From the NCBI GenBank assembly GCA_941918925.1, contig OW799237.1, forward strand, positions 72,551,126-72,615,125: a stretch of DNA of 64,000 nt, read 5' to 3'. The notes under the pieces were generated by a model. It searched no databases. It was not told the DNA's origin and saw only the letters and a program-made list of their open reading frames with translations. Shown here in pieces: positions 20,319-31,600 of the stretch (its first letter is position 1; each line of letters begins with the position of its first letter). The stretch is from Phyto melanocephala. Lineage: Eukaryota > Arthropoda > Insecta > Diptera > Rhinophoridae. Made by a program: the position numbers and the translations under genes.

Positions 20319-22000
20319 GTGACACTAATTTACAGTATATGATCGGGTCGATCAAAAGTCAGGATAGCCGAGAAGTTTTAATACGTATTTCCTTTTTCTA
20401 TTTTTAATAATAATTAATTTTTATTTGTAAAATACTGAAATTTTACAATCATTCGAATGCTAACTTGATTTATATACATATATACGGAAAAACTAAGTAG
20501 ACGACAAGTATTACTCTAACACTACCTTATTTTTGCTCTACATATATAAGAAATACAAACAAAAATATACAAATATACATACAATTGATTAAAAATGAAA
20601 TTCCTTTGCTCTCATATTCGACAAAGTTTTTATTTTTCACTATAAATCTTTGATAAACTTAAAATTATATTTAAAATATGAATTACTAAGTTTTACTTAT
20701 AATTTTGTCAATAATAAATCAATTTAATTAAAAAATTACTTTTTGCTGTAGGTGGAAGCGTTGCTGTTTTTTAATTCAATTAATCTTAAACATCTGTCGG
20801 TATTTATAATAAATGTATAAGTATTTCAAAATGTAGATCGAAAATGCGAATAGTCACATCACACACACACACAGTCGACAACAGAAACAAACAAAAAACA
20901 TATTAAGAAGGCACTATTAGTTGCAGGCAGAATCCATGGATAACATCGCAACATCGACGGCGGCAATAGATAATGAGATTTATTTATGAGTGACAGTAGG
21001 GCATAGAAAATGATAAAAAAAAACATTTAGTTTTCTTAGATTATATATAAATATTGATGGTTTAATTTGGTAGGTTTAACTTGTTAGCAATGACAGCACA
21101 CAAACTGTCAAGAAATGTTAAATATCAATCTTCAATCAACACCCTGTCAAAGTATTTAATTCTAGAGATTTTCGTTAATATGTACATATGTTTGTAGATT
21201 TTCCATAAAAGAAGAATAGTTTGAAAAATCTGTAATTATTAAAGAATATTGAGAAATAGAGAACAGAAATTTCAAAAAATCATAAAAAAGAAATGTTACA
21301 TTATGAAATGGATAATTATGCACCCAGTTTGCCAAACTACCATAGACGCCAATGTCTGAGATGATTTATGTAATATATTTTGCATTTTGTTAATTTTCGA
21401 TTACTTCAACGATAATATTAAAAAGAACTCCCAATATCAGCAAAATGGCTGATATAAAAGTGTTAAATTGGCGATAGGGCCGAAAAATGTTAATTTTTCT
21501 GGTAAAAATATGGGGAAAAAAGAGGCAGTCGTGTTTATTTACTTATATCTCAGAAAGTTATGGGCCAATTATGCTGGATTACCGGATATTTTCAAAAGAT
21601 TAATACCACATACAGGTTTATGCAATATGTGCTTGCTTCTATAAGTTGATTTTAACCAACACACCGACAAAGGGACTGACGAACATTTCTCAATCGACTA
21701 CCCTATTCATAAGCTTTTAGAAAGCATATACTTTATAGGGTCGGAAATAAATGTTGTAGAAATTATAAACGGAATGACAAAGCTATTTATACCCTTGGGC
21801 ACCACGGTTGAAGGCTTTAAAAATATGTGGGGTTTTTTTGTAGTTGTTATAATTGTAATGCTTATGTGTACGAATGTTTGTAATACAAAGTTTTTAGGGA
21901 CATGGCTAAGTGGGTATTTACTTCCCCATACATCTGCAGTTTTGAAAGTTAATTAATTTATGCCACCAACCTTCATGCACTACAAGTTTAATCGCATTAA
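20319..22000. other. Intergenic; no gene supported
   Basis: AT-rich. 20330-20400 may be the start of the gypsy 3' UTR or LTR, but no second LTR was found. 20865-20980 holds a (CA)n tract and a short frame MDNIATSTAAIDNEIYL that could be an exon start but has no donor. 21640-21800 is a decayed copy of the GGGTATA repeat (GGGTCGGAAATAAATGTTGT, ACGGAATGACAAAGC). Confidence 0.4.
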
Positions 22001-22600
22001 CCTACCGTTGCCACATGCAAGTGCAAGTGAAAAAAAACCAATACACTAACACTTTTTTACTAACACAACTACACTTTGACAACCTACGACTCAGCTTGCG
22101 AGGAAATTTTTAAGCAAGTAAAATTTTTACAGTTACGGCAAGTAAAGTGACAAGCCGAAAAACAGTGTTGTCTAATACTGAGTTTTTTGTTAACTCAACA
22201 ATATATCATACAATTGTGGTAAATAATTCAGCTAATTTTTTTAATAAATATGTATATATGTATATGAAGAATATTAAGAAAAAAATATAAATATTCATTT
22301 AAAATGTAAGTTTTAATATAAATATCAATATTTAATAAAAAAAATTATATTAAAAAGTTACATGTCTAAAGGTAACGTTCAATAGTGGCTATTGACAACA
22401 CTTAATTACCAATTGAAGCAGCGCCATTTGTTTTAAATTTGTTTGAAGTTTATTTGTTGGCGACATTTTAAAAATGAACTTGCATTGTGCTGTGTAGACA
22501 CTCAAAAAATTTTTGTGTTTTTTTTGGCATTTCTCCTGATTTTCGTTAGTAATACGTATACACTACTTGCAAGTAAATACTTGCCTGTGGCAACGTAGGG
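22001..22600. mobile_element. TAA-flanked MITE with CCTACGTTGCCAC ends
   Basis: Left end CCTACCGTTGCCACATGCAA and complement of the right end CCCTACGTTGCCACAGGCAA are alike. TAA sits on both sides (21998-22000 and 22601-22603), as in PIF/Harbinger-type insertions. The interior repeats CTTGCAAGTA/AAGTGCAAGTG-like subterminal motifs and TACACTA. It is non-coding. Confidence 0.65.
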
Positions 22601-22603
22601 TAA

Positions 22604-23725
22604 AGAGCATTCTTCGGTGACTTAGTGCCGTTCTTTGAAGTGCTCTGTAAAATGTCTAACTAACTTAATGTAAAAGGTGTACATAAACATTTTTTGGTTT
22701 TCCAAGAAAATTTAGAAATTTTTCAGCAACAACAAAAAAATATATAATTTCTTTAGATGAGGTATAAACAGAACTTTTTATATCATTAATCTTAGAAGAA
22801 GATTGGGGTATGTTTTAAGGGCATAGCAAAGACATTTTTCCTGGAATTTTGTCGGTTTTTTCTTTGCCACGATTTTTACAATAGATAATAGTCTATAGAA
22901 ATTTGCCATTATGTATATTTTATTATTAACAAGGTGTCCAAGTGTTTTTTCATAATGTCATAAGTTAAAAGATTTTAAAAGATCTAAAAATTATACAATA
23001 TAGAGTAAAATACTTTTTAATAATATAAAATTTTTGGGAAAATATGACTTTATGACGACACATAGGACTGTTTAAGAATACACCAAATATTTTGGTGTAA
23101 AAATTATCTTTTAATTGACTCCGTCTTTATTTATTTATTTATTTAATTATTACATTAGCCCTTTATTGCGAAACTTTATAAGAATTTTCTTCACATACCA
23201 CAGACGGTTCCTAACTAGTGTTGCAAAGTTTAGTTTAAATAATTGTTTTAATGGCTAATGGTTTAACATTTATTATTATTAGTATTATTTTAATAACATT
23301 AATGGCCAATAAGTAAGAAATTTGCTTTTTTTAAAGCACATTTCAAAAAATATATGAAAATAATACATTTAACAAGTTCAAACTTTAATTACAAATTTAC
23401 AATAATCTAGCAAATTTGCATTAAATTTTAAGAGGGTAACATTGACGTTTAGTGGCATGCCACTGTCAAATTTCTAAAAGATTATTTTAGCCAAAACATA
23501 AAAATGCGAAACTTTCTTACAACTAAATAAGCTATGTTAACACTTAATGTAAGTCTTATTTTTTCAGCATTTTTTACATTAAAAGATAACGAAAAAAAAA
23601 CAAAACTACTAATTAAATTCACAACCCCAGTTAAATTGAGCTATTGTATGTGGATACATATTGTATGCATATTGTTGGTAATCTTAATTGAAACATGTCT
23701 TATGACAATTCAATTTTATTTCATA
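22604..23725. other. Intergenic; no gene supported
   Basis: AT-rich sequence with a TTTA repeat at 23126-23147. No TIRs or coding regions were recognised. Confidence 0.45.
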
Positions 23726-24099
23726 CTAGCCAAGCCCGGCGCGTGTTGCTACTCCTCTTAATGAATAAAAATGCATAATGAATTTTAATTGAATATCAAG
23801 TGCAGGGCTAAAATTTATAAATTTTTTAATGGGCGTGGCACTGCCCAATTTCCAAATCACTGTATAGTCATGACAGCTCAATATGTGTGCAAAGTTTTAG
23901 AAAAATCGGTCAAGTCAAACTAGCTTAAAATGATAACTTATTTTCTATGGGCGTAGCTCCGCCCACTTTTTACCACCCATAAACACTCCCTGGAATGTGT
24001 ACAACAACTTTCCAAAGTTTAAGTTCGATCGGCTTTACGGTTTCGCAGTCTATAGCTAACACATACACATGCACATAGTTTCACTTTTATATATATAGA
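23726..24099 (-). mobile_element. Short Helitron, GGGCGTGGC type
   Basis: Minus-strand element: TCTATATATATAAAAGTGAA at 24099 to CGCGCCGGGCTTGG-CTAG at 23726. It has only two internal units. Its TC end touches the 3' end of the next Helitron. Confidence 0.8.
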
Positions 24100-24975
24100 C
24101 TAAAAAAGCCCAACGCGCGTTGCTACGCCCCTAAATGAATAAAAATGCATTCTGAATTTTAATTTAATATCAAGTGCAAGAAGCTAAAAATTATAACTTT
24201 TTTTAATGGGCGTGTCACTGCCCACTTTTCTAATCACGAAACTATATAGTCATGACAGCTCAATGTGTGTGCAAAATTTCAGAAATATCGGTGAAGTTCA
24301 AGTACCTCAAAATTAAAACTTTTTTATGGTCGTGGCCCTACCCACTTTTTTAATCACGAAATTATATAGTCATGACAGCTTAATATGTGTGTGCAAAGTT
24401 TCAGAAAAATCTAACTAGTGCCAGTAGCTAAAAATTATAATTTATTTCTTATGGGCGTGGCACTGCCCACTTTTTTAATCACGAAACTGTATAGTCATGA
24501 CAGCTCAATGTGTGTGCAAAATTTCAGAAAAATCGGTGAAGTTCAAGTACCTCAAAATTAAAACTTTTTTATGGTCGTGGCCCTACCCACTTTTTTAATC
24601 ACGAAATTATATAGTCATGACAGCTCAATATGTATGTGCAAAGTTTCGGAAAAATCGGTGAAGTTCAAGTAGCTGAAACTGATAACTTTTTTTATGGGCG
24701 TGGAACTGCCCACTTTTCTTACCACGAAATTGTAAAGTCGTGACAGCTTAATATGTGCGCAAAGTTTCAGAAAAATCGGTCAAGTGAAAGAAGCTAAAAA
24801 TGATAACTAATTTTTTATAGGCGTGACTTCGCCCACTTTTTGTCACCCATAAGCACTCCCTGGAATGTGTACAACAACTTGCCAAAGATTGAGTCCGATC
24901 GGTTTTACAGTTTCGGAGTCTATAGCTAACACACACACACACAGACAGACAGAGTTTCACTTTTATATATATAGA
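24100..24975 (-). mobile_element. Helitron, GGGCGTGGC type, abutting the previous one
   Basis: Minus-strand element: TCTATATATATAAAAGTGAA at 24975 to the CAACGCGCGTTGGG hairpin and TTAG at 24100, directly joined to the TC of the neighbour. It has about seven internal units, two of which (about 24215-24400 and 24470-24650) are nearly the same two-unit block repeated. Confidence 0.8.
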
Positions 24976-25209
24976 TTGAATTCGTACAGGGATGGGATGA
25001 AATTTTTTTGCAGAAAATATTTCTTTTTCGTATTTTTTGCTTCCAAATTATTTTATATATGTATACTTAATATGATTTTAACTCAAATGTGTTTTGTTAT
25101 ACATATGTTTTTTATCTTTACTTAAATATTTTACTAAAAATTATTTTAAAATATTTTTTGTCGCTTTGCAGAAGTAATAATATAACCACAGAATAGTCTG
25201 TGATACAAC

Positions 25210-26979
25210 TAGGGTTTGGGATTTCCCGGTCTTTTTATGTTCCCGGGAAACGGGAATTTAAAAATCGTCTTCCCGGAAATTCCCGGGATTCCCGAAAATA
25301 ATATTTCTTTTAAAATAAATAATGTTTGTTAACTTTAACATTACGATTTGGTTAATAATTCATTGTTTTAGTAGTATTTTATTTTTCATTAGAGTCCTTA
25401 TTGTGTTAGCATTACATCTTCCGGAAATATAAACTTAACCCAAATTATAAAAATAATTATTGGCATGTAAACAGATATCTTTTTTGGGCAACACTACTCC
25501 ACTCGTCTAATACAAGAGCAAACCTTTAATTGTCGCAACTTTGACTCGATATTGTTTTCACCATCGTATTTTTAACGGCGTTGTAATATTTTATCACAAT
25601 GTTTTTAGCATCAGTTTCATACTTTGGTAACGTCATATTTTTACTGAAAAAACTTTGACGAATAAAAGCACTTTGTGTAATTGTTCGAATAGATATTCCA
25701 TCGACTGCTGCAAATTTTGAAACAATTTCTGGTAATGTTTGGGTGTCTAAAAAACTTTTAATGGTGAAATTTTTTTTTTATTTGGTGCAGGTGTTGAAGA
25801 ATCGTTTTTAAATTTTATTTTATGAACAAAAAGAAGGTGCCGTATGAGACCACTAGTACTACCGCCCTTGAACATTAACCTTTTCGGGAAATATTACATT
25901 GTGCTGCGTTGTATATTTTTGAAAATAGTTCCAAACTTCAGACATTTTGCTTCTAAGCAAAGTGAATTAAAAAAAAAAGTTTTATTAGAAAAATTCGATT
26001 ATAAATAAAATTATTATATATGATTTTTCCAAGCTTGAGATCAACTTTTTTAGTTTTTTTATAAAAAATTATTTATTTTAACCAATATTTCGCTACCAAA
26101 CAATGGGTAGCTTCTTCAGGGTAATATGTATACAAATTTTATAAAAACAAAAAACAAATTCAAAACAATTTCAAATTGAAAAAAATATTTTGTAAAAAGA
26201 CGGGAAAATATTTTTTCAATATAAACAATTTTTGAAATATACAAACAAACAAACATACAAAAATAATTCATTCACATATTTATAGTAATAATTTACAAAA
26301 ATAACAACTAATACTATTAGACTACCGTTTTCAGATCTTATTAACTAATAATCCATAATTTTGGGCAACATTTGCAGTATCAGTTAATTCTCTGTGTAGG
26401 TGGTACTTTAATAATTTGTAACATTTCTAACATATTCCTACGTCTGTAATTGTTTTCTTTGTTTAAAATTAATGTTTTATTGAAGTCTGGATAATGATTA
26501 GAAAAAAAATTATACTAACAAATTCTGTGACCACTTTTAAAAACAAGTTGTGATTATATTTATAAAAATGAACCACGGAAACTACTGCTGGTTTTACGGT
26601 TGTTATAAAAAAACATTTATATACAAGAAAACATTTAATTATGTACATAAGTATGTATATAATTAATTCACTTGAAATTTATAAGCACTTATTAAAAATA
26701 ATTCCAGAAAGTCGTTAACTTTGGCGTGAAATATTTTTGACCGACGATGTTTGTTTTTCTTTTACATAGTCGTATTTGAAAAAAGTTGTAAATACTTAAC
26801 AAACAAAAAATGCTAACAAATTAAAAACCTTACTTTTTATTCAAATATTCTTTAAATTTACCGAAACAGATAAGAAATTAAAAATTAAATTAAATATATT
26901 TCCTAATGTACTACATATTTTTTATTTCCCGTTTTCCCGGGAATAAGAGCAAAATTCCCACACGGGAACCCAAACCCTA
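25210..26979 (-). mobile_element. hAT transposon relic with perfect 8-bp TSD
   Basis: The ends are TAGGGTTTGGG at 25210 and its complement at 26979, with further CCCGGGAA-rich subterminal similarity. A perfect duplication GATACAAC flanks it (25202-25209 and 26980-26987). These are hAT features. Minus-strand coding remains at about 25480-25960 encode a BED-finger-like N terminus and the start of a hAT transposase. The rest of the transposase is deleted and other repeats fill the interior, including a hammerhead-like motif at 26080-26120. Confidence 0.9.
25480..25960 (-). pseudogene. hAT transposase N-terminal relic
   Basis: In the minus-strand frames: MSEVWNYFQKY, a one-base shift, GGSTSGLIRHLLFVH (BED-type zinc-finger half with the two His), a further shift, FLDTQTLPEIVSKFAAVDGI, FIRQSFFSKNMTLP, and after a stop FALVLDEWSS, matching the conserved hAT segment usually read as FSLTLDEWTS that carries a catalytic Asp. 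The Cys pair of the finger is not visible, and the C-terminal half with the dimerisation domain is missing. It is dead sequence. Confidence 0.75.
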
Positions 26980-26987
26980 GATACAAC

Positions 26988-28387
26988 GAATACAACAGAA
27001 TTTGTGTAAAATAAGTAAAGCCTATAGTAGACAACAAATTTACGTCACAGCCGCATGCGTATGTGGCTTTTTACATTTCGTCTACTACAGGCGAGTTGTG
27101 AATTAAACAACTGAAAACAATCTTAAGATTTGTATTATTATCAATTAAAACCGTTAGAAAAATTACTTGCTTACTAAGCGGGAATTATTACTTTTATTTA
27201 AAAATGTTAGTATAAATCGATAAAATGATTATTTATAATACAATTCTTCTTATTAATAAAAATCTATGCTCAATATTAATGAGTATATGTATATGACATT
27301 TAAAAAGAATTCTCTCGGGAATTTAGTATCTAATAATAACAGTCTTCTTTATTGTGGCGAATGATTTTATACACGTGCTATGAATTTCTAAGAAATAAAA
27401 CATTAAAGTAGTATTTTATAAATAACCACAAATAACAAATGGAAATATGTTTTTATATATTTATGTATGTACATAGGTACATAAGTATAAAAGAAAATTA
27501 TGTGTTTTTTTTACTTGACGCCTTATATTAAGTTAATATTGACATTGTTCAAAACACAAAATAATTATTTAAGAAGTGTGTCGCAATAGTTATCTTAACA
27601 CCCTTTGATCAATTGAAAAAGAATGATGATATAAACATTTTATGGTCTGCTGATATGACAATCAAAAGGCGGCTGAAGGAAGAATATAAATCAAAAGGGC
27701 TTTGAAAAGAAAAAAATACACAAATATACATATAGACAATTGAAATTTTTCTTTTTTTAAATTTCCTCTCGATGTTTGCTCACCGTATGTTCTCTCTAAT
27801 GATAAATGATCATCAACCCCAAATGTGTAACGGTAACTAAGAATGTTATTAAAAATATGTACCGTTATATGTGTTAATAGAGAGCTTATCACTTGCACTC
27901 TCACTTAAAATGTTGTGTGTGTTTGTGTTTTTTTTTTCATTAAATTTCGATTTCATTCAACATCTTTAGCTGCTACTGGGTGGGTTTTAGAGGATCTTAT
28001 TTTTCCCAAAACATTTCAGTTGGCAAAGTGTAGCAACAGCGCCTAGTACGCTGGTCGGACTAACCATTCGTTTTCAAAATTAAAAAAAAAATATTAAGCA
28101 AAAAAATATATGTATAATTTAATACAGTGAAGTTATTTTTAAAAACCACTTCTATATACATAAATATAGAATCATTTTTATTTTGTAAGAAAACATAGAG
28201 AAAAATACAAAAAAAAAACAAAATAATGCAGTTGCGTTTGTGAAAGATTTATTCCTTTTTTGTTTTTGTATATGTACATATATTAAAATATACAATTTAC
28301 AAAAAAAAAAAATAAAAAAAACAAACAAAAATTACCTTCGGAATAATTTTTATTTTAATTATAAATTCATAAAAGAGAAATGAAAAA
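26988..28387. other. Ndg upstream region
   Basis: A small palindrome lies at 27021-27093 (CCTATAGTAGAC / GTCTACTACAGG). Otherwise AT-rich. 28013-28060 has TTTCAGTTGGC, an initiator-like sequence, and AGTAC about 28 nt downstream, loosely like a DPE; this promoter guess is weak. The 5' UTR (about 28080-28380) is A-rich. Confidence 0.3.
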
Positions 28388-28394
28388 ATGTTGA
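28380..28394 (+). promoter_or_regulatory. Four-codon upstream ORF overlapping the Ndg start
   Basis: ATG AAA AAA TGT TGA at 28380-28394 overlaps the nidogen ATG at 28388 in another frame. If used, ribosomes would terminate 4 nt past the main start codon, so it could damp or tune nidogen translation. Its context (GAAATGA) is moderate. Confidence 0.5.
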
Positions 28395-28633
28395 GTTCAT
28401 ACAAAAAATCTTTTACGCAATATTTGTGTTTTTCCACTTTACTACTTTTAACCATCACCACTTCAACACTAACGTCTGGACACGTTTTGGACAGTCTAGA
28501 TTTGCAGGAGTTATATTATCCTACCGGCCCTGAATATCCTGTTTCAAATTTACCACATGGTGATAGTGAATTTTTGGTGTGGCATTTGGACAATCCAATT
28601 AATTTTTTTAGTGAAAAATACGATCAATTATAT
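28388..28633 (+). CDS. Ndg: Ndg exon 1: signal peptide and start of NIDO
   Basis: 82 codons in phase 0 ending TAT|GTGAGT. The N terminus has Lys residues and then a hydrophobic core ([20 protein letters not shown]), a secretion signal, followed by [20 protein letters not shown] and FSEKYDQLY, where the NIDO fold begins. Confidence 0.9.
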
Positions 28634-31600
28634 GTGAGTAATTTTTACATTTTTTATTTAAAAAATATATTTTCTTTAATAATAACAACCTGAATACGAT
28701 CTAATAAACTTGTTTAAGTTACACATTTCTTTGCTTTGAGAATAAAAGTTACAAAAGTTCGGTCAAAACTTTAATACGGTCAAAATAAAATTTACAGAAA
28801 ATACTTTTTTAAAACTGTATCTTAAGAAAATGTGTAATATATTAAAAATGTTTTAATTTTAAATCCATATAATTAAATTTGTTCCTCTTAAAATGTGTGC
28901 ATCGGGTTGCACACTTTAAAGTCCTTTAGGCAACACTGTAGTCAAATATTGATTAGTATCAAAAACATCAGATCCATCTCAGTGGTGCTATGGTTTTCTG
29001 GTTGGTTATCGTAGTAGGTCACTATGCGCAAAGTGTCAAGTGGAGTCTGTATGACACCACATCATTTGGCAGATTCGGTGCATCTTAGAAAAAGTATTAG
29101 AGAGCGGAGATTCTGTAATAGATCCGTAGCAGTGAGATAATCCAGTATATATTTGCCTAGGTTCTGTATCTCTTTGGAGCTAGGACAGGACATTCGCAAG
29201 CAAGGTGAAAAACGATTGTTTTTGCTCTAAATCCAGATAGCCACAGCAATGGTCATTTGTGGGAGGTCCAAGTAGGCTTTTATCTTTCCCTAACTTGTTT
29301 TATCAATACCGCCAGCAACCTTCAGATATACTGTAGACCTTGAAACGTAATTTGCGTTGTACGCTTAATATCACTTTACATGTATCTACATGAAGATCTT
29401 GATTTTGATAGTCACCAACGGGATTGTGACTACATTTGCTTTGAATATATCCATAGTGGCCTCTATGAGCAGTGACCTCTAATCAGTTAACCAAGCTTTG
29501 ACCGACTAATTTAGAAGTGGTAGTGCATATCCTGAGTGACAAGAGTGCCACCTGACTGTCGACAGAAACACCAATAATCCCATGAATATTCATTTCATTC
29601 AGTATCCGATATGCCTCCCAGTACTGTAAGTATATACATACATATTTTTCTCGAGAAGTACTGGACTGTATTTTATGTTTTTATTATTATACCCTTCACA
29701 CAGTGAAAAAGGGTATATATAGGTTTGTCATTCCGTGTGAAATTTCTACAATTTTCATTTCCGACCCCATAAAGTATATATTTTCTGAAAGCTTATGAAT
29801 AGAGGAGTCGATTAAGCCCTGACCGTCTGTCCGTCTGTCCGTCTGACCGTCTGTCCGTGTGTATGTTGAAATCAACTTTTTGAAGCCCCCCGACATAGGT
29901 TGGACCCGGGTAAGGTATTAAAATATCAGAAATATTCGGGAGTAGATCGGTATTGAAAATCAGAAACATCGGTACATAAACAACTGAGATATGAGCAAAA
30001 ACCCACGACCACCTCGATTTTCTTTTCATAAAAACAACATTACAACAACAACATACATACATACAAACGTGTATACTGGTTAGAGAAAACGTGGCATCGA
30101 ATCCCAGCTGAGGCAAAAAAATTTTTTTTTAAATTTTTTAAAAATTTTTTTTTTTTAATTTTTTATTTTTTATTTAATATATTATATATATTTTTATTAT
30201 TATTTTTTTTTATTTTTTTTTTTTTAATTTTTTTTTTATTTTTTTTTTGTTTTATATATATTATATATGTATATAATAATTTTTTTTTTTTAATTTTTTT
30301 TTTAAATTTTTTTTTTATTTTTTATTTTTTTTTTGTTTTTTTTAACATACATACGTGAATTTACTGTTATTGCATGACTACACGTTGTGAAGGGTATATA
30401 AGATTCGGCACGGCCGAATATAGCGCTTTTACTTGTTTTCATTCATGTTCATTTTGTTTTGGAGATGGTCTAATTTTTGGAGCAAAACGACTCATAGTTA
30501 CATCATACATGTATATATTTACAAAGCTTTACCAAGAATTGGATAATTTGCAACAGACTCACTTGTGTAAATTAATTAAATTTAAGCTATAACAGCTTTC
30601 AAGGTAACAATAAAAATTTAATTGTGTGTGAGATGTAACACTTTGTGTCCCATCTGACTAGTTACGCAATGTTTTAAGTTTTTAGCTTAAACACTTCTCT
30701 AATTATATTACAACGATAAGAAAATATTTATTAATTAGTTCTAGAGATTAATACTTCTATATAAATAGTAGTTAAACATAAACATTTGCACAGAAACACA
30801 GAAAACATACGTCAAAATTCATATGTATTCAAATGAACTTTTCTTAAAATATCATTCTTATTTCTGTTAAAATATTTTACTCCACGAATTCCATCGCTAA
30901 AATATAATCTGAAATAAAGTAAAAAAAATTAAATTGAGAGTAAATTTTCTTTTTATTAATCAAAGCCATTGTTAAGCCTTTGATACTTAAGAAATAGTTT
31001 AATTTCAAGTTATTTTCAATTCAAAATTAAACCCTTGTATCTGTTAGGTCGTTCTTATCACATCTTTCTTGATAGATTAAAAGTTCTACAAAGTGCTACA
31101 TTGTATTGTACAGTAGTATTGAAGAAAAATAAAAATAAATCACGTGCTGTAAATTAAATACGAAATTCCTTAATTTTTCTTACCAAAACTTTTATAAACA
31201 AAAAAAAAAAAAACTATAAAAAACTTATTTGTTTGATCTTATTTGTAGTGTGTTAATTAAACTACATATTTGTTAATGCTGTCGAATGGTCGGTCGGTAC
31301 ATAAATTTATAAACACAACAAAATTGTTTATAATTTTCAAAATGTAGATTAGTGGTTTAAATGGGAAATTTAAAGAAAAAGTAGAACAAAACTGTGCGTT
31401 AAAAAAAAATTATTGCATTTATGTCTTCTTTTTGAATGAAGTAAATATAAAGATTCCCTTTGAAAACTGTTATCAATAAAAATACAGCGGGCCTTAATCT
31501 GACGTCTGCACATTTATTCGATTTATTTATTTTTTTTTTAATATTGTATAAACTATACATATATGTATGTATGTATGCTTGTGGGTATGCATATAAAGGG

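Noticed and set aside
20934..20989. MDNIATSTAAIDNEIYL as a first coding exon
   Set aside because: The GC-richer start looked promising, but the frame stops after 17 codons without a usable donor.
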